64,000 bases of DNA from CADEEN01 sp963740395 (GTDB lineage: Bacteria > Pseudomonadota > Gammaproteobacteria > Burkholderiales > Burkholderiaceae_C), in assembly GCA_963740395.1 (NCBI GenBank), contig CAVUEP010000022.1, positions 11,134 through 75,133 on the forward strand. The letters are read 5' to 3'. Below, in pieces: positions 22,110 to 30,137 of this stretch. Positions within the stretch are counted from its first letter, which is position 1, and the number at the start of each line of letters is the position of its first letter. Below the pieces are notes generated by a model that had not been told where the DNA came from, ran no database searches, and saw only the letters and a list, made by a program, of their open reading frames with translations. A program made the translations under genes and the position numbers.

Positions 22110-22400
22110 TCAGTCCGGGCGCCAAAGTCTGGCATGAGCCACCCAGGCAACGGCGATCCAGACCAGCGATCGCAGCGTCATGGCGCCGACCGTGCGGACT
22201 TCGTATGCCCCGCCCGACGACACGTGCAGGCCGAACGCCGCGAACACCAGCAGCGTGGCCACGACGATCGCGCCGGCAAGCACGACGGCCCAGCGCCGGC
22301 GAGCCCACAAGCCAACCGCGGCCGCGACATAGGCGAAGCCGGCGACGAAGTTGACCGCGGCGGCGCCAATCAGCCAGAGATCACGTCTTGATGTGCGCAC
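22110..22400 (-). CDS. Small integral membrane protein, three predicted helices
   Basis: A 96-residue hydrophobic protein with three membrane segments (LIGAAAVNFVAGFAYVAAAVG, WAVVLAGAIVVATLLVFAAFG, MTLRSLVWIAVAWVAHARLW). Its ATG lies 14 bases downstream of the ABC exporter ATPase stop, on the same strand, so it is probably cotranscribed with the exporter operon and may be an accessory membrane subunit. No motif identifies it. Confidence 0.6.
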   Translation of the reverse strand: MRTSRRDLWLIGAAAVNFVAGFAYVAAAVGLWARRRWAVVLAGAIVVATLLVFAAFGLHVSSGGAYEVRTVGAMTLRSLVWIAVAWVAHARLWRPD

Positions 22401-22414
22401 GATGAGAGTCCTCG

Positions 22415-23128
22415 CTAGAGGTCCAGCCCTTGGCCGGCCTCCTCGACGGTTCGTCCATCACGGATGTGATAGATCCGCTTGAAGGTCGGGATGATCTTTT
22501 CGTCGTGGGTGACGACGATGATGGCGGTGCGGTACTGCTTGGCCATCTGATTCAGGATGCGCACGACGGCCAGCGCACGCTCGCTGTCGAGCGGCGCGGT
22601 CGGCTCGTCGGCCAGGATCACCGGCGGCCGGTTGGCCAGTGCGCGCGCAATCGACACGCGCTGCTGCTCTCCGCCGGACAGTTCCGAGGTCTGCGCCTTG
22701 GCGCGGTGCCCGACGTCGAGCGCGTCGAGCAACTCGACGGCCCGGTCGCGCGCCTCGCCGTTGGGTCGGCCGGCGAGCATCGGCAGCAGCGCGACGTTGT
22801 CGGTGACGTCGAGGAACGGAATCAGGTACGGCGCCTGGAACACGAAGCCGATGCGGTCGCGTCGCAGTGCGCGCAGATCGTCGATCTTCCAGCCATCGTC
22901 GTAGATCGTCTGGCCGCCCAGGATCATGCGCCCGGCCGTCGGCTCGATCACCGCACCCAGGCACTTCAGCAGGGTGCTCTTGCCCGAGCCCGACGGGCCG
23001 ATCAGGCCCACGACCTCGCCGGGCTCCACCGTCATGTTGACGTCCTTCAGCGCGTCGACCGCGGTATCGCCTTCGCCGTAGCGCTTGCGCAGGCCTTCGA
23101 TGCGGATGCCGAGCTCGGGGGTCGTCAT
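22415..23128 (-). CDS. ABC exporter ATP-binding protein, DevA/MacB-LolD type
   Basis: A 237-residue ATPase that drives an exporter. Walker A is GPSGSGKST (about residues 43-51), the Q-loop FVFQAPYLIPFLDV, the signature LSGGEQQRVSIARALAN, Walker B VILADEPTAPLD, and the H-loop VVTHDE. The early region carries the TAVDALKDVNMTVEPGE pattern typical of LolD/MacB/DevA ATPases. The start is 2 bases downstream of the permease stop, and the operon order adaptor-permease-ATPase is that of DevBCA exporters. The substrate is unknown. Confidence 0.92.
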   Translation of the reverse strand: MTTPELGIRIEGLRKRYGEGDTAVDALKDVNMTVEPGEVVGLIGPSGSGKSTLLKCLGAVIEPTAGRMILGGQTIYDDGWKIDDLRALRRDRIGFVFQAPYLIPFLDVTDNVALLPMLAGRPNGEARDRAVELLDALDVGHRAKAQTSELSGGEQQRVSIARALANRPPVILADEPTAPLDSERALAVVRILNQMAKQYRTAIIVVTHDEKIIPTFKRIYHIRDGRTVEEAGQGLDL

Positions 23129-23130
23129 CG

Positions 23131-24325
23131 CTAGCCACCGATCGCCGCGGCCGGATCGACCTTCAGCGCGGCACGAATGGCCAGCGTGCTGGCCAGGGCG
23201 CAGATCAGCATCACGGCGACCAGGCCGCGTACCGCGTCGCCGGGCTCGAGCAGCACGTACTTCGGGAACATCGGCGCCCAGAAGGTGGCCGACACCTTGC
23301 CGACGATGAAGCCGATCAGGCCCAGCCCCAGCGCCTGCTGCAGGATCATGCCGGCGATCGTGCGGTTGCGCGTGCCGATCAGCTTGAGCACCGCGATTTC
23401 GCGGATCTTGCCCAGCGTCATCGTGTAGATGATGAAGGCGACGATGGCCGCGCTGACGATCGCCAGGATGACCAGGAACATGCCGATCTGCTTGGCCGAC
23501 GTGGCGATCAGCTTGGCCACCAGGATCTCTTCCATCTGCGCGCGCGTGAAGGCCTGCAGATGCTTCCAGCGCCGGATCGGCTCGGCCACGGCCTCGGCCG
23601 ATGCCGATGGCTGCACTTGCACCAGCACCGCGTTGACGTTGCGGTTGGTGGCCTGCGAGGCCTGGACCGCCTCCAGCAAGCCCGGCACGCCGGGTCGGTT
23701 CAGGCTGGGGTTGGCCGCGGTGCGCGCGCGGTCGTTCAGGATCGCGTCGTTGTCCTTCAGGAACTGCGCCTCCTGCGCGTCCTTGAGCGGGATGAAGACC
23801 ATCGGGTCGCCGCCCGAGGACACCATGCGCTGCGTCAGCCCGACGACGGTGTACTCGTGGCGTCGGATGCGGATGCGGTCGCCCAGCGCAAAGCCGGCCC
23901 GCACATCGGCCACCGCTTCGTAGTGGCTGCGCGTGATGTGCCGGCCCGCCACCAGGTAGCCGGGCTCGCCGGGTTGGCCCGGCTCGAAGCCGACGACCAT
24001 CGCGCGCGACCTCGGCGTCGCCGTTGCTGACCTGCATCGTGAGGTAGGTGACATTCGCGGCGCGGGCCACGCCGGGCAGGCCGAGCACCGTGCGCACCAC
24101 GTCGTCGCGCAGGCTGGACGATTCCGCATAGGGGCCCTGCGTGTCCTGCTGCACCACCCAGAGGTCGGCGCCGCTGTTGTTGAGCAGCGCCCGGGCGTCG
24201 TCGACCATGCCGCGGTAGACGCCGGCCATCGTCAGCGTGACGCCGATCAACAGCCCCAGGCCGATCCCGGTGAGCACGAACTTGCCCCAGGAATGCAGGA
24301 TGTCGCGGCCGGCCAGGCTGATCAT
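23131..24325 (-). CDS. ABC exporter permease, DevC type, frame-shifted
   Basis: FtsX/MacB-like permease of about 397 residues. The N-terminal helix (WGKFVLTGIGLGLLIGVTL) is followed by a large periplasmic domain. Three helices close the protein (IGMFLVILAIVSAAIVAFII, IAGMILQQALGLGLIGFI, VRGLVAVMLICALASTLAI), with the DevC/MacB signature MTLGKIREIAVLKLIGTRNR between them. A break near 24003 (GCG CGC G ATG) is repaired by removing one base, joining GDAEVARA to MVVGFEPGQPG. The ATG at 24325 overlaps the adaptor stop (ATGA). It works with the neighbouring adaptor and ATPase to move an unknown substrate across the envelope. Confidence 0.88.
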
Positions 24326-25511
24326 GGGTTGCCCGCGGCGAGTGCGTCCACGACCTTGATGCGGCTGGTGGGCGTCAGCTCCTTCTCGCTGTAGACCACC
24401 ACGCTGTCGCCGGCCTTCAGGCCCTCGAGCACCTGCACCTGGCCGTCGAGGCTGGATTGGCCGACGCGCACCGGCACGAACTTCAAGCCACTGCCGTCGA
24501 CCTGCCACACACCGATCTGGTCGCCCTGCCGCTTGAGGCTCGCGTTGGGCAGCAGCACGGCAGCGGCCGTGCTTGGCAGCGTCAGCGTGACCTCGGCGAG
24601 CTCGCCCATCGACAAGCCGATCGGCAATGCGTCGAACGACACCAACGCGATGCGCTCCTCGGTCACGCTGTCGCTCACGGCCTCGACGCGCGCGACCTTG
24701 CCAGGCAGCGGCACGGCAGGGTTCGAGCGCAGCACGATCGAGGCGCGCAGCCCGGCCACCAGACCGGCCGATCGCCCCTGGTCCAGACGCACGCGGACCC
24801 ACAGCGACGACGGCTCGATGAGCCGCAGGACGGCCTGCCCGGCCACGACGGTGGAGCCCGGCTCGGCGTCGCGGCTGATGACGACGCCGTCGGCGGGCGC
24901 GAGCAGGCGCACGTTGTCGCGCTGCTGGCGCAGGCCGGCACGTTCGGCCGTCAGGCGCTGCAGGTCCTGGCGTGCCGCGGCCAGGTTGGCGTCGGCACTG
25001 CTGACGCCCGCGTCGGCCGAGGTCTGCTCCTGCAGTTTGGCCTCGACGGCGCCGGCGCTGATGAAGTTCCTGTCGCCCAGCTCGACATAGCGCCGCGCGT
25101 TGATGGCGGCCAGTTCCTTCTTGGCCAGCGCGTCCCTGCGCTGCGCCTGCATCGCGGCAATGGCGCTGCCGGCGCGTGCGATCGACGCGTCGAGCGCGGC
25201 GACTCGCTCGTCGAGGTCGACCGGGTCCATCTCGGCCAGCAACTGGCCCGCCTTGACCGTGTCGCCGACATCGACCAGCACCCGCGCACGCGGCCCGCGG
25301 CGGTCGGCCCGATCAGGTAGGCGCGGCGCGCCTCGACCGTGCCGATGCCGAACAGCGCCGGTACCAACGTGCCTTCGCTCGCCTGGAGTACCGTCACGCG
25401 GGTCGGCGCCAGCGGGCCCGAGCGCATCACGACATAGGCCAGCGAGGCGACGAGCAGCGCACCGAGCAGGCCCAGGCCGAGGCGGCGGGAAAGGAGGGCA
25501 GGGAGTCTCAT
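24322..25511 (-). CDS. Periplasmic adaptor (HlyD/DevB family) of the ABC exporter, frame-shifted
   Basis: A membrane-fusion protein of about 396 residues. An N-terminal anchor (LGLGLLGALLVASLAYVVMR) is followed by half-lipoyl motifs (GRVRVLVDVGDTVKAGQLLAE-type and DNVRLLAPADGVVISRDAEPG) flanking a long alpha-helical hairpin rich in Ala/Gln. A beta-barrel domain closes it (LWVRVRLDQG to DSVVVYSEKELTP). A break near 25283 needs one base added or two removed; N- and C-terminal frames otherwise match the family perfectly. ATG 25511 overlaps the TetR stop (ATGA), so regulator and adaptor are coupled. Confidence 0.88.
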
Positions 25512-26119
25512 GGCGTCTCGCGGATGCCGCGCAGGTAGATGGCGAACACCTGTTCGGCCTGCGCCTTCATGGCGGCCGGCTTGCCGGTCAGCATGGCCTG
25601 CATCACCAGGCCCTGGACGATGCCGACGAACAGCGTCGCCGCGGCGTCCTGGTTCAGTTGCGCCGGCAACTGCCCGGCCTCGACGGCGGTGCCGAACAGG
25701 CGCAGCAGCAGCTTGCGATAAGCCTGCAGCAACGCCCGCACCTCCTGCTTGGTGGGGGAGTCGGCGGGCTGCTGGAGTTCGTGGAAGATGAACCGCGGCA
25801 CGCCGGGATGGGCCACGACGAAGGCCACATGGGCGTGGAACACCGCGCCGAGCGCCTCCAGCGCCGTCGGGGCCGAATCGGCGGCCTCGTCCAGGCTCGA
25901 CAACAACTGCCCGCGAACCCAGTTCATCGCGGCGACCCAGATCGCGTCCTTGGTCGCGAAGTGCTTGAACACCGCGCCCTGGGTCACGCCCACGGCCGCG
26001 GCGATGTCACTGGTGGTGATCAGCGCGGGACTGACCTCGCGGGCCAGGCGCAGGGCGGCCGCGACGATTTCTGCCTGGCGTTCTTCGGTTGGCAGTCGGG
26101 ATTGCGTGGTGGAAGGCAA
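25508..26119 (-). CDS. TetR-family repressor of the ABC exporter operon
   Basis: A 203-residue TetR regulator. The N-terminal helix-turn-helix reads IVAAALRLAREVSPALITTSDIAAAVGVTQGAVFKHFATKDAIWVAA. The C-terminal ligand domain is all-helical (VGIVQGLVMQAMLTGKPAAM and others). It is the first gene of an operon with the exporter (ATGA overlap). Seven bases upstream of its start is an inverted repeat with 11-bp arms (26126-26155), the expected autoregulatory operator. It probably senses a toxic compound that the exporter removes. Confidence 0.92.
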   Translation of the reverse strand: MPSTTQSRLPTEERQAEIVAAALRLAREVSPALITTSDIAAAVGVTQGAVFKHFATKDAIWVAAMNWVRGQLLSSLDEAADSAPTALEALGAVFHAHVAFVVAHPGVPRFIFHELQQPADSPTKQEVRALLQAYRKLLLRLFGTAVEAGQLPAQLNQDAAATLFVGIVQGLVMQAMLTGKPAAMKAQAEQVFAIYLRGIRETP

Positions 26120-26125
26120 AGCGGC

Positions 26126-26155
26126 TATTGGTAAGTTATTGAATACTTACCAATA
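26126..26155 (-). promoter_or_regulatory. TetR-type operator, 11-bp inverted repeat
   Basis: Arms TATTGGTAAGT (26126-26136) and ACTTACCAATA (26145-26155) are exact reverse complements around an 8-base spacer. The element is AT-rich in a very GC-rich region and starts 7 bases upstream of the tetR start codon, so it would overlap or directly abut the operon promoter. This is the typical place and form for TetR autorepression. Confidence 0.8.
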
Positions 26156-26212
26156 TACACGGGGTCCTTGCGTCGTGCAACCTAGGATCGACGCATCGAC
26201 CGGCGAGCAGGC

Positions 26213-27415
26213 TCAGATGGAAGCGATCACTCCGCCGCCCAGGCAGACCTCGCCTTCGTAGAGCACGGCGCTCTGTCCCGGCGTGACGGCCCATTGCGGC
26301 TCCTCGAAGGCAAGCCTGAAGGCGCCCTCATCTGACAACGCCAGGGCACATGCGGCATCGGCCTGCCGGTAGCGCGTCTTGGCGTTGTACGCGCCGGGTG
26401 CCGGTGGCGCGCCGGCCACCCAACTGGCATCGTCGGCAACCAGCGCACTCGACTGCAGGGCCGGGTGGTCATGCCCCTGGACGACCACCAGCACGTTGCG
26501 TTCGAGGTCCTTGCGCGCGACGAACCAGGGCGCGTGGTAACCGGTCGACGCGTCCTGCCCGCCGCCGGGCCGCCCCAAGGCGGGCGCGCCCCTCAGGGGG
26601 GCCGACCTCGTAGGCGAGGTCTTGGGGGCCTGTTTCACGCCGCCGATGCCCAGGCCCTGGCGCTGGCCCAGGGTGTAGAACGACAGGCCGACATGGCGGC
26701 CCAGCTTGCGGCCGCGCTCGTCCTCGATCGCGCCGGGTTCGTGGCTCAGGTAGCGATTGAGGAATTCGCGGAACGGCCGCTCGCCGATGAAGCAAATCCC
26801 GGTCGAGTCCTTCTTCTTGGCGTTAGGCAGCTTGATCTCGGCGGCGATGCGGCGCACCTCGGTCTTCTTCAGCTCGCCCACCGGAAACAGCGTCTTGGCG
26901 AGCTGCGCCTGATTCAGGCGGTGCAGGAAGTAGCTCTGGTCCTTGGCCGGGTCCAGGCCCTTGAGCAGCTCGAAGAGGCCCGCACGCTCGCGCACCCTGG
27001 CGTAATGGCCGGTGGCGATCTTGTCGGCGCCCAGGCGCAGCGCATGGTCGAGGAAGGCCTTGAACTTGATCTCGGCGTTGCACAGCACATCGGGGTTGGG
27101 CGTGCGGCCGGCCTGGTACTCGCGCAGGAATTCCTTGAATACACGGTCCTTGTACTCGGCGGCGAAATTGACATGCTCGATCTCGATGCCGAGCACGTCG
27201 GCCACGGCGGCGGCGTCGACGAAGTCTTCGTTGGACGAGCAGTACTCGAGGCCGTCGTCGCTCGACCTCGCGGGTCGGTCGTCATCTTCCCAATTCTTCA
27301 TGAAGATCGCGACGACTTCATGGCCCTGCTGCTTCAGCAGATAGGCGGTGACGGCCGAGTCGACGCCGCCCGACAGGCCTACCACCACGCGTTGCTTGTT
27401 GCTCGCTCGATTCAC
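26213..27415 (-). CDS. mnmA: tRNA-specific 2-thiouridylase MnmA with an in-frame palindromic insert
   Basis: MnmA installs the 2-thio group on U34 of Lys, Glu and Gln tRNAs. The P-loop SGGVDSAV, the catalytic CNAEIKF cysteine, the second cysteine in DSTGICFIGERPF, and GLSFYTLGQRQGLGIGG are present. About 400 residues from GTG 27415. Between GLGIGGVK and APWFVARKDLERN, normally almost adjacent, there is an insert of about 28 residues rich in Pro, Gly and Arg, encoded by a multi-stem palindrome (26573-26627). The start lies 8 bases downstream of the rhodanese stop. An apparent open frame continuing far upstream is a chance extension through other genes. Confidence 0.92.
   Translation of the reverse strand: MNRASNKQRVVVGLSGGVDSAVTAYLLKQQGHEVVAIFMKNWEDDDRPARSSDDGLEYCSSNEDFVDAAAVADVLGIEIEHVNFAAEYKDRVFKEFLREYQAGRTPNPDVLCNAEIKFKAFLDHALRLGADKIATGHYARVRERAGLFELLKGLDPAKDQSYFLHRLNQAQLAKTLFPVGELKKTEVRRIAAEIKLPNAKKKDSTGICFIGERPFREFLNRYLSHEPGAIEDERGRKLGRHVGLSFYTLGQRQGLGIGGVKQAPKTSPTRSAPLRGAPALGRPGGGQDASTGYHAPWFVARKDLERNVLVVVQGHDHPALQSSALVADDASWVAGAPPAPGAYNAKTRYRQADAACALALSDEGAFRLAFEEPQWAVTPGQSAVLYEGEVCLGGGVIASI
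26573..26627 (+). repeat. Palindromic multi-hairpin element inserted in-frame in mnmA
   Basis: Outer arms CCCCAAG (26573-26579) and CTTGGGG (26621-26627) enclose two further hairpins. One is CCCCTCAGGGG around 26589-26599. The other is GACCTCG (26604-26610), loop TAGG, CGAGGTC (26615-26621), a perfect 7-bp stem. It has the look of a REP/miniature palindromic element, here sitting inside a coding region without stopping it. Similar palindromes in Burkholderiales genomes are familiar to me from memory, but I saw only this copy in the window. Confidence 0.7.
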
Positions 27416-27423
27416 CCGGGCAA

Positions 27424-27750
27424 TTATCCCGGCGCGGGCTGCACCGGGTGTCCGGCGGCCTTCCAGCCGCTGATGCCGCCGTCGAGGTGCCGGGCGTCGA
27501 CGCCCATGGCGCGCAGGGCCGCGGCCAGGCCCTGGCTGATCTCGTGGCCATGGGCGCAGTAGACAACGACCGGACGCGCGCTGCCGATGTCGTCCTTCCA
27601 GTCCAGCCACAGCGCCGGGTCGAGCCAACGCGCGCCGGCGATGTCGCTCCCGTCGGCGGCGCGGGCCTTTGCACGCCGCACGTCGAGCAGGGTGAAGTCG
27701 AAGTCGCCGCGCTGCCACAGCGCGAGTTCGGCCACGGTGATGACGCTCAT
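27424..27750 (-). CDS. Single-domain rhodanese-like sulfurtransferase
   Basis: A 108-residue rhodanese domain: DFTLLDVRRAKARAAD, GARWLDPALW, the active-site loop VVVYCAHGHEISQG with catalytic C65, and the C-terminal LDGGISGWKAAGHPV. It transfers sulfane sulfur or, in some members, acts on metal oxyanions. It lies between chrA (12 bases upstream) and mnmA (8 bases downstream) on the same strand. It could supply sulfur to MnmA or belong to the chromate stress genes; the sequence does not decide. Confidence 0.88.
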   Translation of the reverse strand: MSVITVAELALWQRGDFDFTLLDVRRAKARAADGSDIAGARWLDPALWLDWKDDIGSARPVVVYCAHGHEISQGLAAALRAMGVDARHLDGGISGWKAAGHPVQPAPG

Positions 27751-27762
27751 GGGTGAATCCTC

Positions 27763-29125
27763 CTAGCGCAGGAACTGAATCGCCAACCCGGCGGCTGCGC
27801 AGGCGCCGAGCAACGGCATCACGCCGACCTTGAAGCGGAACAGGGCGACCAAGGCGGCCAGCGTGATGACGGCGGAGAAGACCTCGAAGCGGCCCTCGAA
27901 GCCCTGCGGCCACAGCACGTGGTAGGCGAAGAACAGGGCCAGGTTGACGATCACGCCGACCACGGCAGCCGTGATCGCCGACAGCGGCGCGGTGAAGCCG
28001 AGCTTGCCGTGGGTCGACTCGACGAGCGGGCCGCCGGCGAGGATGAAGACGAACGACGGCAGGAAGGTGAAGAAGGTGACGACGCAAGCCGCCAACGCCG
28101 CGCCGGCGAACAGCGCGTCGGGCCCGAGCACCTGCTTGACCCAGCCGCCGACAAAGCCGACGAAGGCCACCACCATGATCAGCGGCCCGGGTGTGGTCTC
28201 GCCCAAGCGCCAGGCCGTCGATCATCTGCGCGCCGGTCAGCCACTGGTGCTGTTCGACCGCGCCCTGGTAGACATAGGGCAGCACCGCATAGGCGCCACC
28301 GAAGGTGACGAGCGCGGCCTGGGTGAAGAACCAGCCCATCGTGGCCAGCGTGCCGCTCACGCCCTGCGTGGCGATCAGCCCGGCCATGACCAGCGCCCAC
28401 AGGCCCAGGCCGACCGCCAGCACGCGCGCCAGATGACCGCGCGAGAACAGCGCATGCGCCGGCGTGGGTGTGTGGTCGTCGATCCATGCCGGGCCGTAGC
28501 TCGACTTGCCGCTGCCATGGCCGCCGCCGAGCGAAAACACGTCCGGCCAACGGCGGGCGCCGAAATGCCCGATCAGCGCCGCGGCGATCACGATCGCCGG
28601 AAACGGCGTGTCGAACGCGAAGATGGCGACGAAGGCCAGTGCCGCGATGGCCCACATCCAGCGGTTCTTCAGCGCACGCGTGCCGATGCGGTGCGCGGCG
28701 TGCAGCACGATGGCCGTCACCGCGGGCTTGAGGCCATAGAAGATGCCGGCCACCAGCGGCACGTCGCCGAAGCGCAGGTAGACCCATGACAGCCCGATCA
28801 GGATCGCCAGCGAGGGCAGCACGAAGAGGGCGCCGGCGACGATGCCGCCCCAGGTGCGGTGCATCAGCCAGCCGATGTAGGTGGCCAGCTGCTGGGCCTC
28901 GGGACCCGGCAGGACCATGCAGAAGTTCAGCGCATGCAGAAACCGTTGCTCGCTGATCCAGCGCCGGCGCTCGACCAGCTCGTTGTGCATGATCGCGATC
29001 TGCCCCGCCGGCCCGCCGAAGCTGATGAAGCCGAGCTTGAGCCAGAAGGCGAAGGCGCTCCAGAACGTAAGCGGCGTCGGTGGCGCGGTGTCGGCCGGGG
29101 CGTGGACTGCGGTTTCGGCGCTCAT
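27763..29125 (-). CDS. chrA: Chromate transporter ChrA (CHR family), frame-shifted
   Basis: A two-domain CHR transporter of about 454 residues that exports chromate from the cytoplasm. The N-terminal half has FWLKLGFISFGGPAGQIAIMH and NFCMVLPGPEAQQLATYIGWLMH. The second half has ATMGWFFTQAALVTFGGAYAVLPYV and LALGETTPGPLIMVVAFVGFV, with many hydrophobic helices. The break near 28203 (GCG CTT GGG) is repaired by removing one base, which gives the invariant LGETTPGPL. Start ATG 29125 overlaps the chrB stop (ATGA). Confidence 0.92.
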
Positions 29126-30057
29126 GCCCTGCTCTCCTTGTCGAAGGCCACCAGCAGACCTTCGAAGACGCCCGCCGCGGCGAGCAACAGTTGATCGTCG
29201 TCCGTGATCGCTTCGCGCATGCCGGCCAGCACGCGCTCGACGCCGGCGGCCTCGGCCGGCAGCACACCGCCGGCATCCAGGCCATGCACCAGCACCCCCA
29301 TACGCAGCAAGGGTGGCGTCTCGAGGTCGAAGGCGGCGAGCAGGGTCTCGAACGTGACGCGTTGGCCGACATGGCTGAAGGTCGCGCCATCGAAGTCGAA
29401 GCCGAGCGCCGTCTTCGGGCAGTCGGCGGGCGACTTCAGCCACAGGATTCGCGCCTCGGGGTCGATGAAGCGGCGGATCAGCCAGGCACTGGCGAGGCGG
29501 TCGACCCAGGGTCGGCGGCGCGTGGCCCAGGTGCGGCCAAGGTAGGCCGCCCGATCGAGCCGGGGTACGGCAGCGCCGGCCAGCGCCTGGGGCTCGTCGG
29601 GCGACTGGGCGCGCGCGACGGCGGCCTCCAGCGCCTCCAATGCCGCCGCGGTCTGGCGCTGCGGCGCGCCGGCAAAGAAGTCGATCGCAACCAGTTGGTC
29701 AAAGGCCTTGCGCAGGCGACGGGACTGGCGCTGCGCGTCAGCACTCGCCGCGGCACTGCCTCGTGGCGCGCTCGAGCCGATCTCGGCCAGCAACTCGCCG
29801 AACGCCACGCTGCGGTCGAACAGCGGCGTGAAGTCCTCGTCGGTGGCATCGACGCGCAACAGCCGCGCCATGCCGCCATGCTCGCGTACGTCGGCAGCGG
29901 TCGCGGCCAGCGTCGCGGCATGCCCATCGCCGCCCGGCAACACGTAGACGCCATCGCGCAGCACCGCCGCGCCGCAGGCCTTGAGGGCGCGCCAGGCGCG
30001 CATGCGCGTGGTGGCGTTGTCGGTGGGCAGCGACAGGATCAGCAGTTGCCAAAGCAT
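29122..30057 (-). CDS. chrB: Chromate resistance protein ChrB
   Basis: A 311-residue ChrB. Its N-terminal domain WQLLILSLPTDNATTRMRAWRALKACGAAVLRDGVYVLP has the PaaX-like winged-helix look described for this family. The C-terminal domain has RRPWVDRLASAWLIRRFIDPEARILWL and FDFDGATFSHVGQRVTFETLL. In studied species ChrB acts as a chromate-responsive regulator of the chr operon or as an accessory reductase. It overlaps chrA by ATGA. Two palindromes lie just upstream of its start (30061-30093), supporting an autoregulatory role. Confidence 0.9.
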   Translation of the reverse strand: MLWQLLILSLPTDNATTRMRAWRALKACGAAVLRDGVYVLPGGDGHAATLAATAADVREHGGMARLLRVDATDEDFTPLFDRSVAFGELLAEIGSSAPRGSAAASADAQRQSRRLRKAFDQLVAIDFFAGAPQRQTAAALEALEAAVARAQSPDEPQALAGAAVPRLDRAAYLGRTWATRRRPWVDRLASAWLIRRFIDPEARILWLKSPADCPKTALGFDFDGATFSHVGQRVTFETLLAAFDLETPPLLRMGVLVHGLDAGGVLPAEAAGVERVLAGMREAITDDDQLLLAAAGVFEGLLVAFDKESRA

Positions 30058-30060
30058 GAC

Positions 30061-30093
30061 GTAGAGTACTCTACACTAGGTAGAGCTTTCTAC
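30061..30093 (-). promoter_or_regulatory. Tandem palindromes upstream of chrB, putative ChrB operator
   Basis: GTAGAGTACTCTAC (30061-30074) is a perfect 14-bp palindrome. GTAGAGCTTTCTAC (30080-30093) repeats the same GTAGA...TCTAC arms. Their centres are 19 bp apart, near two helical turns, and the pair begins 3 bases upstream of the chrB start codon. This is the expected form of a dimer-binding operator, probably for ChrB itself; the binding protein is an inference. Confidence 0.7.
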
Positions 30094-30137
30094 AACATCC
30101 ATCCGCCGGCTGGGGTCTTGCCGTCGACGTACCTGGT

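Noticed and set aside
26213..29443. An apparent 1,076-residue fusion of ChrA and MnmA
   Set aside because: The open frame passes through the second half of chrA and the rhodanese gene out of their true frames. It is a chance absence of stops; the three genes are separate.
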